A DNA stretch of 64,000 bases from JAJCZZ01 sp964569085. GTDB taxonomy: Bacteria > Gemmatimonadota > Gemmatimonadetes > Longimicrobiales > Gaopeijiaceae. The translations under genes and the position numbers were made by a program. Positions 1 to 8,946 of the stretch are shown in pieces. How positions within the stretch are numbered: the first letter of the stretch is position 1; each line of letters opens with the position of its first letter. The notes beneath the pieces are model-generated. The model was not told the DNA's origin. It made no database searches and was given only the letters and a program-made list of their open reading frames with translations. Location of the stretch: contig CAZMTA010000002.1 in the NCBI GenBank assembly GCA_964569085.1, positions 62,001 through 126,000 of the forward strand, written 5' to 3'.

Positions 1-875
1 AGCCCCGCCTCGGAGTCGGCGGACAGGGGCGCCCACGAGCTCACGTTCCCGGTGTACGTCCAGGCGTCGGACTCCCAGGTGTCGTGGCCGAACTCACCCG
101 GCTCGGGGATGACGTGGAAGATCCACTTCCGCTCGCCGGTCACGGCGTCGAAGCCCCGGATGTGCCCCGGGACGTTCTCCTTCTTCTCCGGGTAGTAGCC
201 CCGGTCGTGGGAGTTGCCCACCACGATGGTCCCGTTCACCACGATGGGCGGCGAGGACGAGGTGATGTCGCCCGACTCCAGGATCCCCAGCTCGTGGTCC
301 ACCGGGTAGTTCCCCATCCCCAGGTGGAGGTCCACGACGCCGTTGATCCCGAAGTAGGGGAGGGGCTCGCCCGTCATCGCGTCCAGCGCCACCAGGTAGT
401 AGCCCGGCGTGATCACGTAGATCGTGGGGCGCCCGTCGGGCTCGGCGTAGGCCACGCCCTTCCCGTAGTTCTGGCGGGTGGAGGTCGCCCAGCGGGCGTT
501 CTCCCTCATGCGCCACATCCAGAGGGTCTCGCCCGTCTCGGCGTCGATGGAGACCACGGCCCGGCGGGGGCCCGCCACGGTGTAGAGGCGGTCGCCCACC
601 TTCAGCGGCGTGGCCCGGTAGATGTAGTCGTGGGGGTAGGGCCCGTAGTTGGCCGCGTACCAGCGCCACGCGATGTCCAGGTCCTCGACGTTGGACGCGT
701 CGATCTGGTCCAGGGGGGCGTAGCGGCTGGAGCCCTCGTCCCCGCCCCAGTAGCGCCATTCCCCGTCCTCGGTGCCGGCGCGCTGGGCCGAGAGGGGGGC
801 GACGGCGAGGGCGAGGAGGGTCAGGAGCCCCAGGAGGGGCGCCGCCCCGCGGGCGGTCGGCGAGCGTGGGGTCAT
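1..875 (-). CDS. PQQ-dependent dehydrogenase (quinoprotein), 3' end cut by the window edge
   Basis: The first 291 codons of an exported quinoprotein are visible. The ATG at 875 overlaps the stop of the upstream cytochrome c gene by 4 bases. A signal peptide (LLGLLTLLALAVAPLSAQ) is followed by WRYWGGDEGSSRYAPLDQI, the usual opening of membrane/periplasmic PQQ dehydrogenases. Beta-propeller blades follow, with tryptophan-docking motifs such as DAETGETLWMWR and DAVTGERKWIFH. Family members oxidise alcohols, sugars or polyols in the periplasm and pass electrons to a cytochrome or quinone. The substrate cannot be told from this part. The coupled cytochrome c gene just upstream is a likely electron acceptor. 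No stop occurs in frame before the edge, so the rest lies to the left of the window. Confidence 0.88.
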   Translation of the reverse strand, partial: MTPRSPTARGAAPLLGLLTLLALAVAPLSAQRAGTEDGEWRYWGGDEGSSRYAPLDQIDASNVEDLDIAWRWYAANYGPYPHDYIYRATPLKVGDRLYTVAGPRRAVVSIDAETGETLWMWRMRENARWATSTRQNYGKGVAYAEPDGRPTIYVITPGYYLVALDAMTGEPLPYFGINGVVDLHLGMGNYPVDHELGILESGDITSSSPPIVVNGTIVVGNSHDRGYYPEKKENVPGHIRGFDAVTGERKWIFHVIPEPGEFGHDTWESDAWTYTGNVSSWAPLSADSEAG

Positions 876-1315
876 CGGGTGTCACTCCATTGGAAGACGA
901 TGTTCCGAAGCGTGGAGCTCCGCGAGGAGAGGGACTCCTCGCCGGGGGGCATCCCGTTGAGCTCGAGGATGTAGGCCAGCATGTCCACGTAGTCGCTCCG
1001 GGGCAGGCTGCCCGGGTTCGACTGGGGCATGGTGGTGCTCACGACCTGGTAGAAGTTGTAGATGGGGGCCCCCTCCCAGGCGCGCATGATGTCCCCCTGG
1101 TACCAGTCCAGGGGATGGCACTGGGAGCACACCCGCACGTAGACCTGCTTCCCCTCCTGGGCCTGCTCGGCGGTGTAGATCCCGTCCAGGGTGGTGCGGG
1201 TCTCCTCCTGGGCCGCGGCGGGCGAGGCCCAGACGGCGGCGGCCAGGAGGGCCGCCAGCGCGGAGGCGGGGCCGGAGCGGGCGCGCCCGCCCCGGGCCGG
1301 ACGGCGCGCCCTCAT
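872..1315 (-). CDS. Exported c-type cytochrome, likely partner of the PQQ dehydrogenase
   Basis: This 147-residue protein has a signal peptide ending near residue 36 (ASPAAAQ). A single haem-binding motif CSQCH lies at residues 63-67. A plausible axial methionine is Met96 in STTMPQS. The size and single CxxCH fit a class I monohaem cytochrome c. The ATG at 1315 overlaps the preceding stop (ATGA), and its own stop overlaps the PQQ dehydrogenase start in the same way. All three genes are therefore probably translated from one message. The inferred role is to accept electrons from the quinoprotein in the periplasm. The haem motif is seen directly; the partnership is inferred from context. Confidence 0.9.
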   Translation of the reverse strand: MRARRPARGGRARSGPASALAALLAAAVWASPAAAQEETRTTLDGIYTAEQAQEGKQVYVRVCSQCHPLDWYQGDIMRAWEGAPIYNFYQVVSTTMPQSNPGSLPRSDYVDMLAYILELNGMPPGEESLSSRSSTLRNIVFQWSDTR

Positions 1316-1770
1316 ACCATCTCCAGCCCGCCGCCCCGGGCGGCCGCGGTCTGGAGCGCCTTGTCGGCCAGCTCCAGGAGGACGTGGGGCTCCTTCATGT
1401 CGGGATGGTACGAGGCCAGGCCCAGGGCGGCCGTGTGGCTCGTGACCCGCTCCAGCGCCTCCTCCAGCCGGTCCGCCGCGATGCGGCCCCCGGCCAGGTT
1501 CGTTCCCAGGAGGAGGACGGCGAAGCGGCCGTCCCCCAGGTGGGCGACCAGGTCCGACGTCCGGGTGATGCGCTGGATCGTGGCGCCCACCGTGGTCAGG
1601 CGGGCCCGCTCCTCGGGGTCGGTGGCCACCAGGAGCACGGTGAGCGGCACGCCGCGGTCGGCTCCCTCGAACAGGTAGCTGTAGACCAGCTCGAAGTGGA
1701 GGCGGTTGGCCAGCCCGGTCGTCTCGTCGGTGATGGCCGGGTGGCCGAAGACGTGTTCTCTGCCCAGCAT
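1312..1770 (-). CDS. GGDEF-like domain protein with degenerate active site
   Basis: A 152-residue protein with no signal peptide or membrane segment. The ATG at 1770 follows a GAGGAACG ribosome-binding site, and the stop overlaps the cytochrome c start. The sequence follows a GGDEF (diguanylate cyclase) fold: an opening DETTGLANRLHFELV helix resembling the DxLTGLxNR motif, a central strand-turn-strand, and helices ending LADKALQTAAARG. The signature loop reads LGDGRFAVLLLG instead of RxGGDEF. The catalytic acidic residues are missing, so cyclase activity is unlikely. A regulatory or structural role is possible. Its place as first gene of a quinoprotein/cytochrome operon is unusual. Confidence 0.7.
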   Translation of the reverse strand: MLGREHVFGHPAITDETTGLANRLHFELVYSYLFEGADRGVPLTVLLVATDPEERARLTTVGATIQRITRTSDLVAHLGDGRFAVLLLGTNLAGGRIAADRLEEALERVTSHTAALGLASYHPDMKEPHVLLELADKALQTAAARGGGLEMV

Positions 1771-1939
1771 CTCGTTCCTCGGAGAGGGTCGGGTGTCCGG
1801 GCTGGCCGGACGCGTGGAGGGGGCAATGTCGGGGGAGCGCGCCCGATGCGCCACATCCCCCCGGCCCCCGGGCCCCGCCGCTGCCCCGGGGCCCCCGGCC
1901 GTTGTACCTTCCTCCCGACCCCTTCCGCCCCGAGCGACC

Positions 1940-2995
1940 GTGACCGAGACGGCCCCTCCCAAGCGACGAGCGCTCCGCTCCGTGCTGGTGCGGATCCCCG
2001 CGACCCTGGGGATCCCCGCCGCCCTCGTCCTCACCGGCTTCCTCCTGGGACCCCGGGTCCAGGTGGACGAGACCGTCGAGCCCGCCTCGGTGGCCGGCGA
2101 CCCCGCCGACTGGGTGGCCCGGCGGGAGGCCTCGATTCCGGGCATCCGGCCCGGGGACCAGGCCGAGGTCGTCTGGGCCGACCCCCTGGCGCGCGGGCGC
2201 ACCGCCCGGGCCGTGGTCTACCTCCACGGCTTCAGCGCCGACCGCCACGAGCTCGACCCGGTCCCCGCGCGCGTGGCGGAGGCGCTGGGGGCGAACCTCC
2301 TCTACACCCGCCTCGCGGGCCACGGCCGGGACGGGGCCGCCATGGGCGAGGTCACCGCCCGCGCCTGGTTCCAGGACGTGGCCGACGCGGTGGCGGTGGG
2401 CCGCGCCCTGGGCGACGAGGTGATCCTCGTGGGCACGTCCACCGGGGCGACCCTGGCGGTGTGGGCGGCGGCGCGACCGGAGCTGGCGGGAGACCTGGCC
2501 GCCCTGGTGCTGATCTCCCCGAACTTCCGCCCCGCCGACGCCAACGCCCAGCTCCTCCTCTTCCCCTGGGCCGGCGCCATCGCCCGCGCCGCCCTGGGGC
2601 CGGAGCGGTGCTTCGAGCCCCTGAGCCCCGACCAGGCCCGCCACTGGACCACCTGCTATCCGGTCCAGGCGCTCCTCCCCATGATGGGCCTCGTGGAGCG
2701 GGTGCGGACGCTGGACCACGCGTCGGTGCGGGTCCCCACCCTCGTCCTCTACTCGCCCGAGGACCAGGTGGTGGACCCCCGGGCCATCCGGGAGACGTTC
2801 GAGCTCCTGGGCGCGGAGGCCAAGCGGCTGGTGGAGGTCGAGGGCGGGGGGCCGGCCCGCCACGTCCTCGCCGGGGACATCGCCGCCCCGGAGAACAACG
2901 ACCGCCTGGTGGCCGAGGTCCTCTCCTTCCTCGGGGAGGCCGCCGACGGTCCGGCGCCGGGAGGGGCGGAGACGGGCGGAGAGGGGGGCTCGTGA
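1940..2995 (+). CDS. Alpha/beta-hydrolase, membrane-anchored esterase/lipase-like
   Basis: This 351-residue protein starts at a GTG (1940) with a short basic stretch and a hydrophobic segment (PATLGIPAALVLTGFLLG). That segment suggests an N-terminal anchor. The hydrolase core has the oxyanion-strand motif YLHGFSADRHE, the nucleophile elbow GTSTG with Ser167, an acid in SPEDQVVDP, and a C-terminal histidine in ARHVLAGD. The layout resembles monoacylglycerol-lipase-like and carboxylesterase proteins, but the substrate is unknown. Its stop overlaps the next gene's GTG by 4 bases. A more upstream start is possible in frame but would only add a proline-rich tail. Confidence 0.8.
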   Translation: MTETAPPKRRALRSVLVRIPATLGIPAALVLTGFLLGPRVQVDETVEPASVAGDPADWVARREASIPGIRPGDQAEVVWADPLARGRTARAVVYLHGFSADRHELDPVPARVAEALGANLLYTRLAGHGRDGAAMGEVTARAWFQDVADAVAVGRALGDEVILVGTSTGATLAVWAAARPELAGDLAALVLISPNFRPADANAQLLLFPWAGAIARAALGPERCFEPLSPDQARHWTTCYPVQALLPMMGLVERVRTLDHASVRVPTLVLYSPEDQVVDPRAIRETFELLGAEAKRLVEVEGGGPARHVLAGDIAAPENNDRLVAEVLSFLGEAADGPAPGGAETGGEGGS

Positions 2996-3546
2996 GCGGG
3001 ACCCCCGCGCGCCGCCTGGCCGACGGGAGCGAGCCCGCCGCGCCCGAGGAGCTCCTGGCCCGCCTCGAGGAGCTCGGGATCGAGGCCCGCCTGCACCGCC
3101 ATCCGCCCGTGCGCACGGTGGAGGAGGCCCAGGCCCGGAAGGGCGACCTGCCGGGCGCCCACACGAAGAACCTCTTCCTCCGGGACAAGAAGGGCCGCAT
3201 GTGGCTCGTCGTGGCCCTCCACGACCGCGACGTGGACCTCAAGGCCCTGGCGCCGGTCCTGGGGGCCCGGGGGAGGCTCTCCTTCGGGAGTGCCGAGCGC
3301 CTCATGCGCCACCTGGGGGTCGAGCCCGGCGCGGTGAGCGCGTTCGCGGTGCTCAACGACCGGGCGGGCGAGGTCGGAGTCGCCCTGGACGAGGGGCTCC
3401 GCGAGCTGGAGACGTGGAACGCGCACCCCCTGGACAACCGTCTGACGCTGGCGCTCCCGGGCTCGGACGTGGTGCGCTTCCTCCGGGACCACGACCACCC
3501 CCCGGTGTGGGTGGACCTGGCCTCGCTGGAGCCCGGGGAGGCGTGA
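2992..3546 (+). CDS. YbaK/ProXp-type prolyl-tRNA editing domain protein
   Basis: A stand-alone 184-residue trans-editing domain. The conserved core includes RLHRHPPVRTVEEA, the motif GAHTKNLFLRDKKG with the family's essential lysine, and the closing region ETWNAHPLDNRLTLALP. Members such as PrdX/ProXp-ala hydrolyse mischarged Ala-tRNA(Pro) and related products. This corrects errors of prolyl-tRNA synthetase in the cytosol. The GTG start overlaps the upstream stop (GTGA), and the stop overlaps the downstream GTG, so the three genes look coupled. No functional link to the hydrolase is obvious. The exact mischarged substrate cannot be read from the sequence. Confidence 0.88.
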   Translation: MSGTPARRLADGSEPAAPEELLARLEELGIEARLHRHPPVRTVEEAQARKGDLPGAHTKNLFLRDKKGRMWLVVALHDRDVDLKALAPVLGARGRLSFGSAERLMRHLGVEPGAVSAFAVLNDRAGEVGVALDEGLRELETWNAHPLDNRLTLALPGSDVVRFLRDHDHPPVWVDLASLEPGEA

Positions 3547-4067
3547 GCGCCGTGGCCCGGAGCACCCGCACCCGGAACGCGCGCCTCTGGCTCGCCCTCT
3601 CCGCCGCGGTGGCGGTGGGCTTCCTGCCGGGATGGCCCTTCCTCCACCTCGACGAGCCGGTCCACTGGGGCGTGCTGGGCTTCCTGCTCGTGGCCCTCCT
3701 CCTGGGGCGCGGCCATCGGGTGGGCCGGGCGCTGGGGCCCCGGCGCCGCCGGCTGGTGAGGCTGTTCCTGCTGGCGCTTCCGGTGGTCTACGTGGCCTCG
3801 TGGCTCCGCTTCCCCGCCGGCGAGGCGGCGCTGGGCGTCGAGCTCGTGGGGCTCGGCATCTGGCTGGGGCTGGCCTGGTACGGGGGGCGGAGCGACCGGG
3901 TGCTCTGGGCCGGGTGCGCCCTCCACGCCCTCTGGGACGCGGCCCACTTCCAGCGCGCCTCGTTCGTCCCGGACTGGTACGTGGCCGCGTGCGTGGCGGC
4001 CGACCTGGGCGTGGCCGGGTTCGTCCTCCTCTCCCTCCACGGCCACTCGTCCGTCCAGGAGGATTGA
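3543..4067 (+). CDS. Small integral membrane protein of unknown function
   Basis: A 174-residue protein with about five hydrophobic segments (near residues 12-32, 38-52, 68-86, 92-110 and 145-168). The GTG start overlaps the preceding stop. A conserved-looking motif HALWDAAHFQR lies between the fourth and fifth segments, in a loop that may carry functional histidines and an aspartate. HALWD-type motifs occur in a few uncharacterised membrane families such as DUF6010, but I cannot assign one with certainty. It closes the three-gene run that begins with the alpha/beta hydrolase. No enzymatic role is proposed. Confidence 0.7.
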   Translation: MSAVARSTRTRNARLWLALSAAVAVGFLPGWPFLHLDEPVHWGVLGFLLVALLLGRGHRVGRALGPRRRRLVRLFLLALPVVYVASWLRFPAGEAALGVELVGLGIWLGLAWYGGRSDRVLWAGCALHALWDAAHFQRASFVPDWYVAACVAADLGVAGFVLLSLHGHSSVQED

Positions 4068-4214
4068 CCCGGGCCCGGGCGCGGATGCATCATTTCCGCA
4101 GCGCGCCGACCGCGCGCCCGCCGGCCCTCCCGCCTCGTCCGGATCCGGCGTCTCTCGTGGACGTCAATGGGAGGCCCCGTCCGAGGAAGGGGGCTCCCGG
4201 GTCGAGTGAACGGC

Positions 4215-4628
4215 ATGCTCCGCGTGCCCACCTTCGTGGCTCCCAGCCCCATCGCCGGGCTGGGCCTCTTCTCCGGCGTGGACCTCCCCGCCGGCACCGT
4301 CGTCTGGGAGTACCGGGAGGGGGTCGACTGGCTCCTGACCCCGGAGGAGGTCGAGGCCTTCCCCGAGCCCTTCCGCTCCCGCATGCGCCACTACCTCTAC
4401 CTGGAGGAGTCGGGGCTGTACGTCCTCTGCGGAGACGCCGGCAAGTTCATGAACCACGCCGACGACCCCAACTGCGAGGACCCCGAGGGTCCCGTCACCC
4501 TCACCCGGCGCCCGGTGCGGGCGGGGGAGGAGCTGACCTGCGACTACCGGGCCTTCGACATGGATTCCCGGCGGGGCGTGGGCACGCTCTTCGAGGGGGA
4601 TCCGCCGCCCCTGGCGCGGGCGGGGTAG
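4215..4628 (+). CDS. SET-domain protein, putative lysine methyltransferase
   Basis: A compact 137-residue SET domain with little else. It shows the N-terminal SET-I strand SPIAGLGLFSGVDLPAGTVVWEY. It also shows the SAM/lysine-channel motif GKFMNHADDPNC (the NHxxxPNC pattern) and the closing motif GEELTCDYRAFD with the catalytic-type tyrosine. These are the diagnostic SET motifs, so S-adenosylmethionine-dependent protein-lysine methylation is the likely activity. The target is unknown. Short SET proteins occur scattered among bacteria and are often considered horizontally acquired. ATG at 4215 is chosen because homology begins right after it; a GTG at 4206 is also possible. Confidence 0.83.
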   Translation: MLRVPTFVAPSPIAGLGLFSGVDLPAGTVVWEYREGVDWLLTPEEVEAFPEPFRSRMRHYLYLEESGLYVLCGDAGKFMNHADDPNCEDPEGPVTLTRRPVRAGEELTCDYRAFDMDSRRGVGTLFEGDPPPLARAG

Positions 4629-4640
4629 CGGCGGGGTCGA

Positions 4641-4670
4641 CCGGCGCCGGCGTGCCAGCGGGGGCGCCGG
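4641..4670. terminator. GC-rich hairpin between convergent genes
   Basis: CCGGCGCC (4641-4648) pairs perfectly with GGCGCCGG (4663-4670) around a 14-base loop. It sits between the convergent SET-domain and amidase genes and could end both transcripts. No U-tract follows on either strand, so it may only be a stabilising 3' structure. Confidence 0.4.
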
Positions 4671-4706
4671 CGTCCCGTCGGGCTCCCTCGCGGCCGGAGC
4701 GGCCCT

Positions 4707-6209
4707 TCAGCCGCCCGCGCGCCGCGCCAGGTCGGGGAGGCGATCGAACCACGGGCGCGCCTCCTCGAGCTGGCCCGCCAGGCGCAGGAGCACGTCCTCC
4801 CGCCCGAGCCGCGCCACGAGGTGGACCCCGATGGGGAGCCCGTCGGCGTTCCAGTGGAGCGGCACCGACATGGCCGGCCGGCCCGTGGCGTTGGCCACCG
4901 GCGTCCACGGGGTGAAGTCGAAGGCGTCGGCGGCGGCCTCGTCCAGGAGGCCCGCCCAGCGCACCAGCGTGCCCGAGCCCACCATCCCCAGGGCCGTCAG
5001 CAGGCGGCGCTCCCCCCCCGAGGGGCCCAGCGTCCCGTGGCGCGCCGGGGGAGCGCCCAGCGTCGGCGTCAGGAGGAGGTCGTGCGCCTGGAAGAAGGGC
5101 GCCGTCTCCCGGGCGGTGCGCTCCAGCGTCCGGAGCGCTCCGGCGTAGGTGGCCGCCGGGATCCCCCGGCCCAGGAGGGCCAGGGACCAGGTGGTGGGCT
5201 CCAGCTCGTCCCGCCGGGCCTTCCGGCCCAGGAACACCTCGGCGTCGTCCAGGTCCGCGGCCAGCTCCGCCGCCACCATGGTGAGGAAGGCCCGGGAGAA
5301 GTCGGTCCCGCGGACGGCCGGCCGGGCCTCCACGACCTGGTGGCCGAGCTCCTCCAGGAGGGAGGCCGCGTCCTCGACGGCGGCCACGCAGTCGGGGTGG
5401 ACCCGATCCGAGAGGAAGGGCTCCGTGGTGAAGCCGATCCGGAGCCGGCCCGGGGGGCGCCCGACCTCCGCGAGCCAGGGGCCGTCGGGCGGAGGGGCCA
5501 CCACCGGCGCGCCGGGATCGGCCCCGTGGGTGGCGTCCAGCATGGCGGCGCTGTCCCGGACCGACCGGGTGAGCACGTGCTCCACCACCGCGCCGCGCCA
5601 CAGCAGCCCCTCGTCGGGGCCGGTGGGCGTCCGGCCGCGGCTGGGCTTGAGCCCGAAGAGCCCGCAGCACGAGGCGGGGATGCGGATGGACCCCCCGCCG
5701 TCGCCGCCCCCGGCCATGGGCACGATGCCCGCGGCCACCGCCGCTCCCGAGCCTCCGCTGGAGCCGCCGGGGGTCCGCTCCAGGTCCCAGGGGTTCCGGC
5801 AGACGCCCCAGTGCTCGCTCTCGCTGAAGGGCGTCAGCCCCATCTCGGGGAGGTTGGTCTTCCCGAAGGGAATCACCCCGCTGGCCTTCACCCGGCGCAC
5901 GAGCTCGCTGTCGGCGGCCACCGGCGTGTCCGCCAGGAGGGCGCTCCCCGCGCTGGTGGGGTGCCCCGCGAAGTCGCTCAGGAGGTCCTTGGCCAGGAAG
6001 GGCACCCCGGCGAACGGGCCCGCGGGGCCCGCGGCGGCGGCCGCCCGGGCGTCCTCCTCCATGAGCCGGACCACCGCGTTGAGCTCGGGATCCAGGAGCC
6101 GGACCCGCTCCAGCGCGAGCTCCAGGAGCTCCAGGGGGCGCACCTCCCCGGCCCGCACCCGCTCCGCGAGGCCGAGGGCGTCGTGCTCGAGGTACTCGTC
6201 GTGGGTCAA
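4707..6209 (-). CDS. Amidase-signature family hydrolase
   Basis: A roughly 500-residue cytosolic amidase, the usual length for the family. It has the catalytic lysine region GVPFLAKDLL, the Gly/Ser-rich signature TPGGSSGGSGAAVAAG, and the GGGDGGGSIRIPAS segment holding the cis-Ser and nucleophile Ser of the Ser-cisSer-Lys triad. Family members hydrolyse carboxamides, and some act in Glu-tRNA(Gln) amidation. With no gatB/gatC partner nearby, a stand-alone amidase is more likely than GatA. The TTG at 6209 is preferred because GGAGGAG lies just before it. An ATG at 6242 and a GTG at 6248 are in-frame alternatives. Confidence 0.87.
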   Translation of the reverse strand: MTHDEYLEHDALGLAERVRAGEVRPLELLELALERVRLLDPELNAVVRLMEEDARAAAAAGPAGPFAGVPFLAKDLLSDFAGHPTSAGSALLADTPVAADSELVRRVKASGVIPFGKTNLPEMGLTPFSESEHWGVCRNPWDLERTPGGSSGGSGAAVAAGIVPMAGGGDGGGSIRIPASCCGLFGLKPSRGRTPTGPDEGLLWRGAVVEHVLTRSVRDSAAMLDATHGADPGAPVVAPPPDGPWLAEVGRPPGRLRIGFTTEPFLSDRVHPDCVAAVEDAASLLEELGHQVVEARPAVRGTDFSRAFLTMVAAELAADLDDAEVFLGRKARRDELEPTTWSLALLGRGIPAATYAGALRTLERTARETAPFFQAHDLLLTPTLGAPPARHGTLGPSGGERRLLTALGMVGSGTLVRWAGLLDEAAADAFDFTPWTPVANATGRPAMSVPLHWNADGLPIGVHLVARLGREDVLLRLAGQLEEARPWFDRLPDLARRAGG

Positions 6210-6275
6210 GGCTCCTCCGGGGCGCGGGTGGGAGGAAAGCATGGCCACCCGCGCCCGCTTCCGCCAACCCGGCCC

Positions 6276-8945
6276 CTACTCCGCCCGGAGCGCCGTCACC
6301 GGATCCGTGCCCGACGCCCGCCAGGCCGGAACGAAGGAGGCGGCCGCGGCCACGGCCATGAAGAGGAGGGGGATCGCCGAGAAGGTGACGGGGTCCAGCG
6401 CGGGGACCCCGAAGAGGGCCGCGGCCATGACCCGGCCCAGCGCCACCGAGAGGAGCAGCCCCACCCCGAGGCCGGCGGCGGTGAGCGCGAGGGCGTCCCG
6501 GACCACCGCGCTCCGGATCCCGCTCCGGGACGCGCCCAGCGCGAGACGCACGCCCATCTCCCGCCGCCGCTGCGACACCGAGAAGGAGACGAGCCCGTAG
6601 ATGCCCAGCGTGGCCAGGAGGAGCGCGCCCAGCCCGAATGCGCCCAGGAAGGAGGAGCCCAGGCTCCACTGGACCTCGTTCTCCCGCACCACCGACCGGT
6701 AGGGGTGGACGGAGAAGGGGAGGTCCGGATCGATCTCCGAGAGGGTGCGCCGCGCGGCGGCGACCAGCCCCGCCGGGTCGCCCTCGGTCCGCAGGAGCAG
6801 GAACTGGCGGCGGTTCCCGGCCTGCAGCACGGGCTGGTAGAGCTGGGGTCCCGGGGGCGTCCGGGAGATCTCCCGGTGGTGGACCGCGCCCACCATCCCC
6901 ACCACGGTGACCTCCCGGGCGCTTCCCGGCTCGCCCACGAGGAGCGTCCGACCCACCGCCTCGCCTCCAGGCCAGACCCGTTCGGCCAGCGCCTCGTTCA
7001 CCACCACGACCGGCGCCTCGTCGGGACCGTCGGACTCCCGGAAGTCCCGGCCCGCGCGCAGGGGGATGCCCATGGTCTGGAAGTATCCCGGCCACGTGCG
7101 GTTGAGCACCGCCGTGGGCCAGTCGTCGGCCGGCGCGCCGGCGCCCTCCAGCGCGGCGAACCGGCGCACCGAGGTCTCGTGGTTGAGGGGGAGGAAGAGG
7201 GAAGCCGAGGCGGAGGTCACCCCGGGGAGGGCCGCCAGGCGGGCCACGGCGTCCCGGGTGAAGGCCCGTGCCTCCTCCAGGGTGTAGTCGGCCTCGGGGG
7301 GCGTCACCGACGCGTAGGCCACCCGGTCCGGCTCGAATCCCAGGTCCAGGGCCCGCACCGCCGCGAAGCTCCGCACCATGAGGCCCGCGCCGGTGAGGAG
7401 GACCATGGCCAGCGCCACCTGGGCGCCCACCAGGAGCTTCCGTCCCCGGGCGGCTCCCCGTCCGCCGGCGCCGCCCTCCCGGTCCCGGAGGCCCCCGGCC
7501 AGCGCGCGGCGGCTGGTGGCCAGAGCCGGCGCGAGGCCGAAGAGGAGGGGGGTGAGGGCCGTGACGCCCAGGGTGAAGAGGAGGACGGTGCGGTCCAGGC
7601 TGGCCTCGCCCACCCGGAAGATGTCCGGCGGGAGGAGCGGTCCCACCATGCCCACGACCCACCACGCCATCGCCACGCCCACGACCCCGCCGCCGACGGC
7701 CAGGAGGGCGCTCTCCGTGAGGAGCTGACGGACGACCCGGCCCCGGGACGCCCCCAGGGCGGCCCGCACCGCCAGCTCCCGCCTCCGCGTCCCGGCCCGG
7801 GCCAGCGTCAGGCTCGCCACGTTCACGCAGGCCAGCGTCAGCACGAAGAAGACCGCACCCAGCAGGATGCCGAAGCTCACCGTCAGGATGTCCCACCCGA
7901 AGTTCAGCGCCTGGCGCAGGGGCTGCACGGTGACGCCGGCCCAGCGACCGTCGGCGTCGGGGTGCTCCGCGGACAGCTCGGCTTGGACGGCGGTCAGCTC
8001 GGCGTCCAGGCGGACCCGGTCCCACCCGGCGGCCAGGCGGCCCACCAGGAGGTAGGGCGTCGCCCCGCCCCGGTCCGCCTCGGCCGCCGACTCCCGGACG
8101 GGGGTCCACGCCACGACGCGGTTGAAGGGAAAGACGAACTCCGGCGGCATGATCCCGATCACCGTATGCGCCTCACCGTCCAGCGTGACCGCGCGACCCA
8201 CCACGCTCCGGTCCCCCAGGTAGCGGCGCTCCCAGAAGCCGTGGTCGAGGAGGACGACGGGGGCGGCCCCCGGCCCCCCGTCCGACGCGGTGAAGCCCCG
8301 GCCCAGCGCGGGCCGGACCCCCAGGACGTCCAGCATGTCCCAGGAGACCCGGCTCACGTTGATCCCCTCGGCGCCCTCGGGCCCGGTGAGGTTCATCCCC
8401 GTGTAGGTGTAGGCCGCCGCGGCCTCGAGCCCCCGGGAGCGGGCCTCCCAGTCCTCGGCCATGGGGAGGCTGAGCCGGGCCATGTCCCAGCCCGAGACCG
8501 GGTCCACCTGGCCGACCTGGACGAGCTCCTCCGCCTCGCCGAAGGGGAGAGGGCGGAAGAAGTAGGGGTTCATGAGGCTGAAGATGGAGGTGTTGGCGGC
8601 GATCCCGAACGCCAGCGTCGCCACCACCAGCCCGGCGTATCCCGGGGATTTCACCATGCCCCGCAGGGCGTGCTTCAGGTCCTGCCACGTCTCGTCGAGA
8701 ATCCTCGTCCGCTCGTCCACCCGTCCCCTCCTCGTCTGGATCTCCATGCAGTAGGCCCGCGCGCCCTCCACGTCGCCGAAGCGGCGCTCCGCCTCCCGTC
8801 GCGCCTCGTCGGGCGCCCACCCCTCCTCCACCAGCTCCTCGACCACGAGGTCGAGATGATGGCTCAGCTCGTCGTCCACCGCCGTGGCGGCGTCGGCTCG
8901 GGGCCGCGTCCGCAGGCGGAAGGCCCTCCTGAACCCGGCGGCCAT
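6276..8945 (-). CDS. ADOP-family ABC transporter permease (MacB/FtsX-type), module 1
   Basis: An 889-residue duplicated permease. The N-terminal cytosolic 'permease prefix' region (about residues 1-80: DDELSHHLDLVVEELVEEG, AERRFGDVEGARAYC) precedes a first membrane helix. A MacB-like periplasmic domain and an FtsX three-helix block follow, with the coupling motif LAVRAALGASRGRVVRQLL. The whole arrangement is then repeated, with a second FtsX block carrying MGVRLALGASRSGIRSAVV and the ending DPVTALRAE. These proteins typically lack their own ATPase and probably use a MacB-like ATP-binding protein encoded elsewhere. It lies one base downstream of a PadR regulator, the classic arrangement in Acidobacteriota and Gemmatimonadota. 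The cargo is unknown. Confidence 0.9.
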   Translation of the reverse strand: MAAGFRRAFRLRTRPRADAATAVDDELSHHLDLVVEELVEEGWAPDEARREAERRFGDVEGARAYCMEIQTRRGRVDERTRILDETWQDLKHALRGMVKSPGYAGLVVATLAFGIAANTSIFSLMNPYFFRPLPFGEAEELVQVGQVDPVSGWDMARLSLPMAEDWEARSRGLEAAAAYTYTGMNLTGPEGAEGINVSRVSWDMLDVLGVRPALGRGFTASDGGPGAAPVVLLDHGFWERRYLGDRSVVGRAVTLDGEAHTVIGIMPPEFVFPFNRVVAWTPVRESAAEADRGGATPYLLVGRLAAGWDRVRLDAELTAVQAELSAEHPDADGRWAGVTVQPLRQALNFGWDILTVSFGILLGAVFFVLTLACVNVASLTLARAGTRRRELAVRAALGASRGRVVRQLLTESALLAVGGGVVGVAMAWWVVGMVGPLLPPDIFRVGEASLDRTVLLFTLGVTALTPLLFGLAPALATSRRALAGGLRDREGGAGGRGAARGRKLLVGAQVALAMVLLTGAGLMVRSFAAVRALDLGFEPDRVAYASVTPPEADYTLEEARAFTRDAVARLAALPGVTSASASLFLPLNHETSVRRFAALEGAGAPADDWPTAVLNRTWPGYFQTMGIPLRAGRDFRESDGPDEAPVVVVNEALAERVWPGGEAVGRTLLVGEPGSAREVTVVGMVGAVHHREISRTPPGPQLYQPVLQAGNRRQFLLLRTEGDPAGLVAAARRTLSEIDPDLPFSVHPYRSVVRENEVQWSLGSSFLGAFGLGALLLATLGIYGLVSFSVSQRRREMGVRLALGASRSGIRSAVVRDALALTAAGLGVGLLLSVALGRVMAAALFGVPALDPVTFSAIPLLFMAVAAAASFVPAWRASGTDPVTALRAE

Positions 8946-8946
8946 G

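Noticed and set aside
4707..6209. Assignment as GatA of the Glu-tRNA(Gln) amidotransferase
   Set aside because: The amidase motifs fit, but no gatB or gatC lies nearby and the neighbours are unrelated.
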